DNA from: a virus
IMG/VR virus record: IMGVR_UViG_3300045738_002443
Coordinates: 1-36,576 of that record
Reading direction: 5' to 3' (one strand)
Length of the DNA: 36,576 bases
The notes beneath the pieces are model-generated. The model worked only from the letters and a program-made list of their open reading frames with translations. It was not told where the DNA came from and searched no databases. The position numbers and the translations under genes were made by a program. This document shows positions 30,816 to 36,246 of the stretch, one piece after another. How positions within the stretch are numbered: position 1 is the stretch's first letter; each line of letters opens with the position of its first letter.

Positions 30816-30976
30816 GACACCCCCCGAAAAAGAAGGCGCATGTGCACACGGCTATTCCCGCAAACGTGCACATGCGCCAGACCGGACCGCGCCTGTTTGT
30901 CCGTGACCCCTAGCAGAAGGTCAGAACGGCTTGCGATCCGGGGGACCCGGGTCTGGGATGAGGACGACCGGATCAT
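30812..30976 (-). CDS. Candidate 54-aa gene tiled between the Cro-like gene and the early operon
   Basis: An open frame of 54 codons starts with an ATG overlapping the Cro-like stop (ATGA) and ends in a TGA overlapping the next gene's ATG (ATGA). There is no internal stop. The protein is serine- and arginine-rich at its N-terminus (MIRSSSSQTRVPRIASRSD) and then reads DLLLGVTDKQARSG. Exact tiling at both ends, as seen for other genes here, is the only evidence of coding; the same DNA holds a perfect 13-bp inverted repeat, so it could be a leader peptide whose translation controls the hairpin. It may also be chance in GC-rich DNA. Confidence 0.4.
   Translation of the reverse strand: MIRSSSSQTRVPRIASRSDLLLGVTDKQARSGLAHVHVCGNSRVHMRLLFRGVS
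30826..30878 (-). terminator. Strong terminator-like hairpin before the early operon
   Basis: A perfect 13-bp inverted repeat, GGCGCATGTGCAC at 30835-30847 and GTGCACATGCGCC at 30866-30878, with an 18-base loop. On the minus strand it is followed by TTCTTTTT and then the GGGGGG ribosome site of the next gene. This has the form of an intrinsic terminator between the Cro-like gene and the replication genes, comparable in position to lambda tR1. Arms contain GTGCAC palindromes, so it may alternatively be a protein-binding site. Confidence 0.6.
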
Positions 30977-31260
30977 TCCGCAGCCAACGTGGGCGTTTTC
31001 ATGTTGTCCAGCAGCGCATCAATCTCGGCGCGCGTTGCGCCCCAGATCAGATGCGCCGGGGTCAACGGGATCCCGTGACGTTTGGCATATTTGAGAAGGG
31101 TGCGGTTGACATCAGCAGGCATGTCACCGGAACGCCGCCCTTGGGCGGGACGCCTCCATGCATAAGCGCCTTTGGGCTTGCGACCCGTAATCTGTTCGAT
31201 CACGGGCAGCTTGCCGATCATGCGTTCGCATACTTCTAGTGGTGTTAGGTGGTCACTCAT
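30973..31260 (-). CDS. Cro-like early regulator
   Basis: 95 residues. The sequence begins MSDHLTPLEVCERMIGKLPV, followed by a GRKPKGAYAWRRP stretch and LLKYAKRHGIPLTPAHLIWG, which reads as a Cro/helix-turn-helix type regulator of the kind found opposite repressor genes. It is divergent from the repressor gene across a 78-bp gap. No ribosome site is seen before the ATG, and a -10-like TAGATG ends eight bases upstream, so the mRNA could be leaderless. A dyad resembling the int-operon operator lies in its first codons (31242-31256). Its expected role is to favour lytic growth by shutting off the repressor. Confidence 0.65.
   Translation of the reverse strand: MSDHLTPLEVCERMIGKLPVIEQITGRKPKGAYAWRRPAQGRRSGDMPADVNRTLLKYAKRHGIPLTPAHLIWGATRAEIDALLDNMKTPTLAAE
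31242..31256. promoter_or_regulatory. Operator-like dyad at the start of the Cro-like gene
   Basis: GTGTTAGGTGGTCAC matches the perfect dyad at 32268-32282 (GTGATAGGTTATCAC) at 12 of 15 positions. It covers codons 2-6 of the Cro-like gene. A repressor bound here would block early transcription. Coding constraint could also explain the sequence. Confidence 0.45.
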
Positions 31261-31338
31261 AACGCAACATCTAGCCGCCCAAACTAAGTGTTGGCAATAC
31301 TAAAAAAGTAAAATTCACCCGTTTATTGGTAAGGCGTA
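31261..31338. promoter_or_regulatory. Divergent repressor/Cro-like promoter region
   Basis: 78 bp between divergent regulators. For the repressor a -10-like TAAAAT (31309-31314, five of six) lies 30 bases before its GTG. For the Cro-like gene the minus strand has TTGCCA and, 18 bases on, TAGATG (31273-31268). An imperfect dyad AGTGTTGGCAATACT sits at 31287-31301 between them. These are promoter and operator candidates by position and partial match only. Confidence 0.5.
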
Positions 31339-31353
31339 GTGACTACTTGTCAC
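31339..31353. promoter_or_regulatory. Operator-like dyad at the repressor start
   Basis: GTGACTACTTGTCAC has perfect 5-bp arms GTGAC/GTCAC and the same 15-bp length as the dyad at 32268-32282 (10 of 15 identical). It overlaps the repressor GTG start, a position suitable for autoregulation. Confidence 0.4.
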
Positions 31354-31971
31354 CAGATGGATGACAAGTGGTTCAAAAGGCAGCAGAAACGCGCGGGCGT
31401 TACAGCTGAAGATATTGCAGAGGAACTGGGGCGCGATCGCTCGGTTGTCTCAAGGATCTACGTCGGCCGTCAAAGGATGACACTTGATCAAGCCCGCGTG
31501 TTTGCAAAAGTCTTAGAAATGCCGCTGGAAATCATCCTAGAAAGGGCTGGTATCGCCGATCCCGAAGTTAGCCGTCAGGTTAGCCCTGGCTTCGCTGACA
31601 ATGATGTAGTGCCGTTTAAGCACGCAGAATATGTGGGCGAGAACGTTCGAAGCGTTGCGACAGTGTTCGGCGCAGATCGCCCCGGTGTGGATGTCTGGCA
31701 AGTGAAGAGTGACAGCTTGGTGCTGAACGGATATTTGCCTGGCGATTATATTGTCGTAGACACCCATGCCGCCAGCAGATGCGGTGCTGGCGATATCGTA
31801 ATAGCCCAGCAATACAACGGCAAAACGGGCCAAGCCACTACTATCCTGAGACGATACGAGCCGCCCGTCTTGATCGCGGCAAATACCAATCCTGAAGATC
31901 AGCGCGTGCTGTTCCACGACGGAACCAACGTTCTTATAATGGGCCGCGTATCAGCAAGTTGGCGCAACTGA
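31339..31971 (+). CDS. Phage repressor, helix-turn-helix plus S24 peptidase-like domain
   Basis: 210 residues from a GTG at 31339 with AAGG close upstream; an ATG at 31357 has no ribosome site. Residues about 22-42 (TAEDIAEELGRDRSVVSRIY) form a helix-turn-helix. The C-terminal half matches the LexA/CI-like S24 fold: QVKSDSLVLNGYLPGDYIVV, in which Ser126 aligns with the catalytic Ser, then GDIVIAQQYNGK. The Lys expected in the following strand is not present: the segment reads ATTILRRYEPP. The repressor may therefore not self-cleave. A 15-bp dyad GTGACTACTTGTCAC covers its first codons. It should maintain lysogeny by binding the dyads near its own gene and in the int-operon promoter. Confidence 0.85.
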   Translation: MTTCHQMDDKWFKRQQKRAGVTAEDIAEELGRDRSVVSRIYVGRQRMTLDQARVFAKVLEMPLEIILERAGIADPEVSRQVSPGFADNDVVPFKHAEYVGENVRSVATVFGADRPGVDVWQVKSDSLVLNGYLPGDYIVVDTHAASRCGAGDIVIAQQYNGKTGQATTILRRYEPPVLIAANTNPEDQRVLFHDGTNVLIMGRVSASWRN

Positions 31972-32222
31972 TGGAGCGGTTCACCCCTGAACAGGAAAAA
32001 GCCTATAGCCGCGGCTTTGACACTGGTGACACTATTGGAAAGATGCTGGCGATATTCGGGCCCGGGGCGGCTGCGCTTTATGTCGGAACATTTCACAGAT
32101 ATTCGATCGACATCGAAATCGCCGCGATGGCGTGCGTCTTTGCCCAATTAACCCTTCTTCTCTGGCTGCCAAACCAGGTAGCAGACCGTTTGGGCAGGTG
32201 GTACGCATCCAGAGTGAAGTAA
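31971..32222 (+). CDS. Small membrane protein coupled to the repressor gene
   Basis: 83 residues from the ATG that overlaps the repressor stop by one base (TGATG). Two hydrophobic spans: about residues 26-42 (MLAIFGPGAAALYVGTF) and about 49-66 (IEIAAMACVFAQLTLLLWL). Basic C-terminus (RLGRWYASRVK) predicts inside location of the end. Being transcribed with the repressor, it should be made in the lysogen. Small membrane proteins in this position often exclude superinfecting phages; that role is inference. No family recognised. Confidence 0.65.
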   Translation: MERFTPEQEKAYSRGFDTGDTIGKMLAIFGPGAAALYVGTFHRYSIDIEIAAMACVFAQLTLLLWLPNQVADRLGRWYASRVK

Positions 32223-32228
32223 AGTCAG

Positions 32229-32245
32229 ATCACTAATTTTGTGAT
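32229..32245. promoter_or_regulatory. Second dyad upstream of the int-operon promoter
   Basis: ATCACTAATTTTGTGAT has perfect 5-bp arms ATCAC/GTGAT, 17 bp long, 17 bp before the -35 box. Its half-sites are those of the GTGAT motif in the main operator in the opposite arrangement. It may be an auxiliary site. Confidence 0.4.
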
Positions 32246-32261
32246 TATTACTTATTTAGTG

Positions 32262-32289
32262 TTGACAGTGATAGGTTATCACCCATAAC
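32262..32289 (+). promoter_or_regulatory. Promoter with embedded operator for the int operon
   Basis: A perfect -35 TTGACA (32262-32267) is followed after 16 bp by CATAAC (32284-32289; four of six match). The spacer holds a perfect 15-bp dyad GTGATAGGTTATCAC (32268-32282), starting directly after the -35 box. A protein bound here would shut off the promoter. It is the best repressor-operator candidate in the window and faces the small-gene/xis/int operon that starts at 32325. Confidence 0.65.
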
Positions 32290-32324
32290 TCTAGTGTGAA
32301 GCAAATCACATTGGAGCACTCGAC

Positions 32325-32588
32325 ATGGCACAAGCCGCAACTGTACTGACAATCCCCCTCGCAACCGGTGGACCGATCACCGACAACGTCCTGGAACGCG
32401 TGTGCTGCGCCGGTATGGCTGCACAGCACAACGACGATCTGACCGATGCCGACGCCGCGCTGATCCTGCTGGTTCTGCCCCAGTTGGCCAGGGAACTGCT
32501 GCACCGCCGTCGCGCCATGGGCGTCATCGCCGACATGACCGACCTGGACAACGTCACCTTCCTCGATGCGGCGCGCGACAATGGCTGA
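32325..32588 (+). CDS. Small hypothetical protein, first gene of the int operon
   Basis: 87 residues; GGAG eight bases before the ATG. A helical protein with two cysteines together (LERVCCAGMAAQHND) and a leucine-rich helix (AALILLVLPQLARELLHRRR). No family recognised. It is directly downstream of the operator-containing promoter and overlaps the next gene by eight bases. Plus-strand coding is supported by the ribosome site and overlaps. Confidence 0.62.
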   Translation: MAQAATVLTIPLATGGPITDNVLERVCCAGMAAQHNDDLTDADAALILLVLPQLARELLHRRRAMGVIADMTDLDNVTFLDAARDNG

Positions 32589-32814
32589 TCAGCTGACCCT
32601 GCGCGCCATGGATATCCAGACGCTGGATGCGAACGAACGCCGCGGCTTTCTGTACGCCTGCGAAATGATGTCCACCTGGGCGCGCCAGATCGAGGAAAAG
32701 GCCCCCGCCCTGCGCGGTGCCGACATCGACATCCCCTTAAGCCTGCAGATGGAAAACTCTGCCCGCTTTACGGTCGGCTTGGCCACTGCCTTGAGCCGTC
32801 AGGCCACAAGATAG
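32581..32814 (+). CDS. Small hypothetical protein
   Basis: 77 residues from ATG 32581, overlapping the previous stop by eight bases. Helical, acidic/neutral, with LDANERRGFLYACEMMSTWA and RFTVGLATALSRQATR. No family recognised. Second gene of the int operon. A folded leader (32815-32900) separates it from the next gene. Confidence 0.6.
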   Translation: MADQLTLRAMDIQTLDANERRGFLYACEMMSTWARQIEEKAPALRGADIDIPLSLQMENSARFTVGLATALSRQATR

Positions 32815-32900
32815 GTTTGCTGCCGGGGGTCGCCTGCGGGTCTGCTCGACCGTCCCCGTCACTCCACCACCCGACAGGCAGGCGACACTGTCGGGCAAAC
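32815..32900 (+). other. Intergenic leader with two competing stem-loops
   Basis: Long-range arms GTTTGC and GTCGCCTGC (32815-32820, 32829-32837) pair with GCAGGCGAC and GCAAAC (32878-32886, 32895-32900). A local 7-bp hairpin CCCGACA/TGTCGGG (32870-32876, 32889-32895) uses overlapping bases, so the two cannot form together. No U run follows. It could control translation of the next gene. Confidence 0.4.
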
Positions 32901-32914
32901 ATACAGGCAACGAC

Positions 32915-33103
32915 ATGAGCTTATTTACAACAGCATTCGTTTTGGCCGGGATCTGCGCGATCGCAGCCATCGGCGTGAGCATTATAATGACGTGGGTCGC
33001 GGCAGTGCGCTTGCAAAAGCTAACGGCAGATCCCGAGACCCAGGACGATTTCACCGTCTCCATCGCCCGCTGGGGCAAGGTTCAGGAAAGGATCGACCAG
33101 TGA
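32915..33103 (+). CDS. Small membrane protein
   Basis: 62 residues with one long hydrophobic N-terminal region (about residues 5-30; FVLAGICAIAAIGVSIIMTW) and a soluble tail (RLQKLTADPETQDDFTVSIA). Likely a single-span inner-membrane protein. AGG lies upstream of the ATG and the stop overlaps the next start as GTGA. No family recognised; role in the int operon unknown. Confidence 0.58.
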   Translation: MSLFTTAFVLAGICAIAAIGVSIIMTWVAAVRLQKLTADPETQDDFTVSIARWGKVQERIDQ

Positions 33104-33336
33104 GCAAAGCGTCCCGCGACAGCAGGCTCGCGATCAAGGCGGCGAAGGTCATCCTCGCTGGGCGCGACCCAGTGAAGGATCGAGCGCAGGTTCTGATTAC
33201 GCTCGACCACACCATCGCCACCTTGCTGCTGGTTGCCATGGACCGCGACCCAAAGAAGGCAGTGCAGATGTTCAACGAAGGCACGGTCCCACACGTTGAG
33301 GAACGGATCATGCTTTTCGCTTCCAAGTCCGCCTGA
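33100..33336 (+). CDS. Small hypothetical protein
   Basis: 78 residues from a GTG that overlaps the previous stop (GTGA), with AAAGGA seven bases upstream; a longer in-frame start at 32992 would overlap the membrane gene and has no such signal. Helical and basic at its start (SKASRDSRLAIKAAKVILAG), then a hydrophobic helix (TLDHTIATLLLVAMDRDPKK). No family recognised. Located before the AlpA/Xis-like gene. Confidence 0.58.
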   Translation: MSKASRDSRLAIKAAKVILAGRDPVKDRAQVLITLDHTIATLLLVAMDRDPKKAVQMFNEGTVPHVEERIMLFASKSA

Positions 33337-33362
33337 CCCCTCCCATTTGAAAGGACAGACCA

Positions 33363-33614
33363 GTGAGCTTTATCACCGCCGATGCCGTGGCCGAACTGAC
33401 CGGCTTCACAAACGCAACCGCGTTTCTGGCTGCCAGATCCCGCCTGGAACGCGACAATGATTTCCCCGTGCCGATGCCAACCTGCCTGCGGCCGCTCAAG
33501 TGGCGCAAGGATGCCGTGGCCGCATGGGTGGATCTGCAGGGCCGCGCTGACACCAAGACGCCGGTGCCGAAAGGATCCAACGTGGTCATGCTGGAAATGG
33601 CGCGCAGCGTATGA
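33363..33614 (+). CDS. AlpA/excisionase-like DNA-binding protein
   Basis: 83 residues from a GTG with AAAGGA upstream. The sequence FITADAVAELTGFTNATAFL, followed by ARSRLERDNDFPVPMP and RPLKWRKDAVAAWVDLQ, follows the winged-helix pattern of phage AlpA/Xis-type regulators (a helix-turn-helix, then a P-x-P turn and a W-R/K-aromatic wing). It sits directly before the integrase, its stop overlapping the integrase ATG as ATGA, the usual place for an excision or directionality factor. It may help excision or regulate int. Family fit is good; specific function is inferred. Confidence 0.75.
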   Translation: MSFITADAVAELTGFTNATAFLAARSRLERDNDFPVPMPTCLRPLKWRKDAVAAWVDLQGRADTKTPVPKGSNVVMLEMARSV

Positions 33615-34777
33615 CCGTCCGCCCCCCCATTTCCGACAAGATCATCGGCCTGCGGCAACGCCGTCGGGCCAATGGATCGTGGCGGGTATGGTGGGAACCC
33701 AATCACTCCGCGCGGGCTTTGGGCTTCGAGCCGATCGAGCTGAACGCCGATCGCGCCACCTGGTCCGTGCGTGAGGCCAAGCGCCTCAACGATGATGTCG
33801 ATCGCAAGCGTCGCGGTGACACGGCACCACCGCGCAGTGCAGGCGGCCGGACAGTCTCTGCCTTGATCCACGATTACCGCAAGTCGGTCGCCTTCACCGA
33901 AGCGACAGACAGCACCAGGCGCAGCTACGACATCAATCTGAACGCGATCGACAAGAAATGGGGCGAGCACAATGTGGTCGAATTCACCAAGCCGATCATG
34001 CGTACATGGTACGAAAGCCTGTACAAAGGATCCGGCCCGGCACAGGCGCAGGCGCTGATCCGCATGTTCTCGATCCTTATGAGCCACGCGGAGGTGCGCG
34101 GGTGGCGCCATGAAAACGCCAACCCCTGCTTCAAGCTCAAGATGAAATCCGTCCGCAAGCGGCACCGGTCGGCCACGTGGGCCGAATATGATGCGCTGAT
34201 GGATGCCGCCAAGAAACTTGGCTTCAACGCCATGGCCTGCGCGATCGCACTGGCCACCCTCCAGGCGCAACGGCAGACAGATCTGATCGCCGCGACGATC
34301 GACAGTTTCCGCACTGTGCAAATGCCAGGCGAAGACCGCCCCGTGCTGGTCTGGGAGTTGATCCGGTCAAAGCGCGACAACTACGGCGTGATGCCGATCC
34401 ATTCCGAAGCGCAGCCTTACCTCAAGATGCTGCTGGCCGACGCGGGCGAGGATCAAACCCGCCTGCTGATCGATGAAGCAACCGGCGCGCCCTACTCCGG
34501 CGATCTGTTCCGCAAACGTTGGGCTGCAATCCGCACGGAGGCCGCCAAATCAGCGCCTGGCATCCAGACCCTGCAATTTCGGGATCTGCGCCGCACGTTC
34601 GGTGTCTGGGCCCGTGCTGGCGGCGGATCCCGCGAAGATGTCGGCGACGTCCTGGGCAACTCGGCCGCGATGGATCCCCAGCTCGGCGAAACCTACATGC
34701 CACCATCCTATCACACGGCCGCGCGCGCGGTGGCATCGATCCAGCGGCCGACAGAGCAAAAGAGGAAAAAGGCATGA
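33611..34777 (+). CDS. int: Tyrosine recombinase (phage integrase)
   Basis: 388 residues. An N-terminal arm region (about 1-80) and a SAM-like core-binding domain (about 82-185) precede the catalytic domain. Box I arginine is Arg221 in LQAQRQTDLIA; Lys253 in IRSKRDNYG is a possible catalytic Lys. Box II reads FRDLRRTFGVWA, so the usual His is Arg324 and the second Arg is Arg327. The position often held by His or Trp is Asn350 (LGNSAAM), and the likely nucleophile is Tyr362 (GETYMPPS; Tyr367 is an alternative). It should integrate and excise the phage genome. No att core can be seen next to the gene, and at least four more genes follow. Confidence 0.9.
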   Translation: MTVRPPISDKIIGLRQRRRANGSWRVWWEPNHSARALGFEPIELNADRATWSVREAKRLNDDVDRKRRGDTAPPRSAGGRTVSALIHDYRKSVAFTEATDSTRRSYDINLNAIDKKWGEHNVVEFTKPIMRTWYESLYKGSGPAQAQALIRMFSILMSHAEVRGWRHENANPCFKLKMKSVRKRHRSATWAEYDALMDAAKKLGFNAMACAIALATLQAQRQTDLIAATIDSFRTVQMPGEDRPVLVWELIRSKRDNYGVMPIHSEAQPYLKMLLADAGEDQTRLLIDEATGAPYSGDLFRKRWAAIRTEAAKSAPGIQTLQFRDLRRTFGVWARAGGGSREDVGDVLGNSAAMDPQLGETYMPPSYHTAARAVASIQRPTEQKRKKA

Positions 34778-35001
34778 GCGACACATTCATGAGCCAGTCG
34801 TCCGGCACCTACATCGGCTATGACACTGACGGCACGCCCGTCGCGGTCGCCACCTATGGTGCCCGCGCGGAAACGCGTTTGAGCGCGGAGCAATTCACCT
34901 CACGCGACGGCCTGACCTCCCGGCATTTCGAGCAAGGCGATCCCCAGCTGACGCCCGAACTGGAACGCTGGGCCAACCAGATGCCGATAGACGCACGGTA
35001 G
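34774..35001 (+). CDS. Small hypothetical protein after the integrase
   Basis: 75 residues from the ATG that overlaps the integrase stop as ATGA, with AGAGGAAAAAGGC upstream. Soluble and polar (GTYIGYDTDGTPVAVATYGA; LTPELERWANQMPIDAR). No family recognised. Coupling to int suggests co-expression rather than a common function. Confidence 0.6.
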   Translation: MSDTFMSQSSGTYIGYDTDGTPVAVATYGARAETRLSAEQFTSRDGLTSRHFEQGDPQLTPELERWANQMPIDAR

Positions 35002-35007
35002 CGCTCG

Positions 35008-35133
35008 ATGACGCCTGAAATGATCCAGCAACTGCGCGAACAGATCGCTGCTGAAATCGCTGAAAAGTTTGGAAACCTCGCCCCTTACACATTGGTGCAG
35101 ACCTTCGTGCGCACGGGGCCACAGAAAGGATAG
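35008..35133 (+). CDS. Candidate 41-aa gene
   Basis: A short frame encoding MTPEMIQQLREQIAAEIAEK followed by FGNLAPYTLVQTFVRTGPQKG. It starts six bases after the previous stop and ends five bases before the next start. The N-terminal half is a well-formed amphipathic helix, which supports coding, but the ribosome site is weak. No family recognised. Confidence 0.5.
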   Translation: MTPEMIQQLREQIAAEIAEKFGNLAPYTLVQTFVRTGPQKG

Positions 35134-35138
35134 ATCGA

Positions 35139-35897
35139 ATGGCTAAACTCGCTGACATTAACATTTATACGCGCAAGGGCGGAGCTGAATTTAGCCATCG
35201 GTTCCCATGTTATGTAGGTTCCGACGGTATTTTTTCTGTGCTTATTGAAGGATACGTTGCGGAGTTGCGGGCCTTCGCTCGCGTTCGGAGAGGGATCGAA
35301 ATTGACCAGGATCGCCAGAAGCGCTGGCGCATTACCTCTGACAACCTCGGGACACTCCAAGGCGCGCTCTCAGCGTTCGCAGACGAAATGCTAGAAGGCG
35401 ATCAGGAGACGCGCCTGCTGATATACTATGATCCGCGCGTAAGAGGATCCATCACACGCAGCCCTAACAATGAACTTTCGCCACACAACTGGGACGATAT
35501 CAGCAACCGGGTCATGCTGGATGGCGGTCGGTTTCAAAGTAGCCACATCTCAATCAGCGCCAACCCTGAACTTGCACTGTTGCGTGTCACTCGCACTTTG
35601 ACAAAAAGCGGAACTGAAGCCTATTCGATTAAGCAGATCACTAGGCGCGATGTCTTGAATGATGGGGAGATTGGCGAAGCTGGTAAGTTGCTGGTTTGCT
35701 GGACGCCCACCGATGTCAGAGTTGATGCATGGTGGCAGGTGAAAAGCTTTGTCATCCCTTACTCAGAAAGCACAGCAGCTCAGATAAACTTGCTAATGGA
35801 GCGGTTGGTTGGTGTCGCCTATGATCTATCGAGCTTGCGGCAGGAAGATCACGGGCAGCTTTTCACTGATCAATCAAAGTCAGTTTTGGAGGGATAG
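35139..35897 (+). CDS. Unrecognised accessory protein, 252 aa
   Basis: 252 residues with AAAGGA eight bases before the ATG. Alpha/beta and soluble: MAKLADINIYTRKGGAEFSH, GALSAFADEMLEGDQETRLL and a C-terminal helix (STAAQINLLMERLVGVAYDL). No motif or family recognised. The gene is visibly more AT-rich than the rest of the window and uses more A/T-ending codons, which suggests recent acquisition. It lies in the lysogeny arm after the integrase, a typical place for cargo genes such as defence or conversion genes. That role is inference. Confidence 0.7.
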   Translation: MAKLADINIYTRKGGAEFSHRFPCYVGSDGIFSVLIEGYVAELRAFARVRRGIEIDQDRQKRWRITSDNLGTLQGALSAFADEMLEGDQETRLLIYYDPRVRGSITRSPNNELSPHNWDDISNRVMLDGGRFQSSHISISANPELALLRVTRTLTKSGTEAYSIKQITRRDVLNDGEIGEAGKLLVCWTPTDVRVDAWWQVKSFVIPYSESTAAQINLLMERLVGVAYDLSSLRQEDHGQLFTDQSKSVLEG

Positions 35898-36128
35898 ATG
35901 TTTAATGTAGTTCCATCCCGCGAAGGTTGGCAGGCATGTTTGAACGGGCAACCTCTCGGCCGCGCCTATGCGTCGGAAGAACGTGCATGGGCGCAGATCG
36001 ATCGGCACAAGCGCAAGGAAACTCTGACCCAACGCCCTTGCCTCACATGCTCCAAGCCGTTCGCATCCGAAGGGCCGCACAATCGCATGTGCAGTCCCTG
36101 CCGGAATGATAGCGTTTGGCCATTTTAA
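35898..36128 (+). CDS. Small zinc-ribbon-like protein
   Basis: 76 residues, starting immediately after the stop of the 252-aa gene. Four cysteines in a CxxC...CxxC arrangement (CLTCSKPFASEGPHNRMCSP, about residues 48-68) form a likely zinc site of the short zinc-ribbon type. The N-terminus (MFNVVPSREGWQACLNGQPL) reads as a small beta structure. Such proteins can bind nucleic acid or act as adaptors; no closer function is visible. Confidence 0.65.
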   Translation: MFNVVPSREGWQACLNGQPLGRAYASEERAWAQIDRHKRKETLTQRPCLTCSKPFASEGPHNRMCSPCRNDSVWPF

Positions 36129-36246
36129 ATGGGTTTCGTCGCTGACCGGTCTGGGGTTGTGACCTAGATCATCGGCGGCAGAGCGGTTGGGCCGCCGCGC
36201 AGTGGGTGGGAACCCCACACACTCCTAAGAAAATGGATCAAGCCAG
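36129..36246. other. Short structured intergenic region
   Basis: 118 bp without a gene. It holds a 7-bp stem CGGCGGC/GCCGCCG (36174-36180 with 36192-36198) and a second possible stem around GTGGG/CCCAC (36204-36217). The two adjoining hairpins recall a tRNA-like fold but do not form a recognisable tRNA. No promoter is evident. Confidence 0.4.

Noticed and set aside
30507-31094. A 195-codon plus-strand frame across the Cro-like/early junction
   Set aside because: It runs antisense to several coupled minus-strand genes and is Arg/Cys-rich without any motif.
33308-34321. A 337-codon minus-strand frame opposite the integrase
   Set aside because: The plus-strand frame is a clear tyrosine recombinase with ATGA coupling to the Xis-like gene; the minus-strand product has no motif.
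36150-36232. tRNA or tRNA-fragment attachment site
   Set aside because: Two hairpins and an AGAGCGGTTGG stretch recall a D-arm, but no cloverleaf, anticodon arm or T-loop could be drawn.
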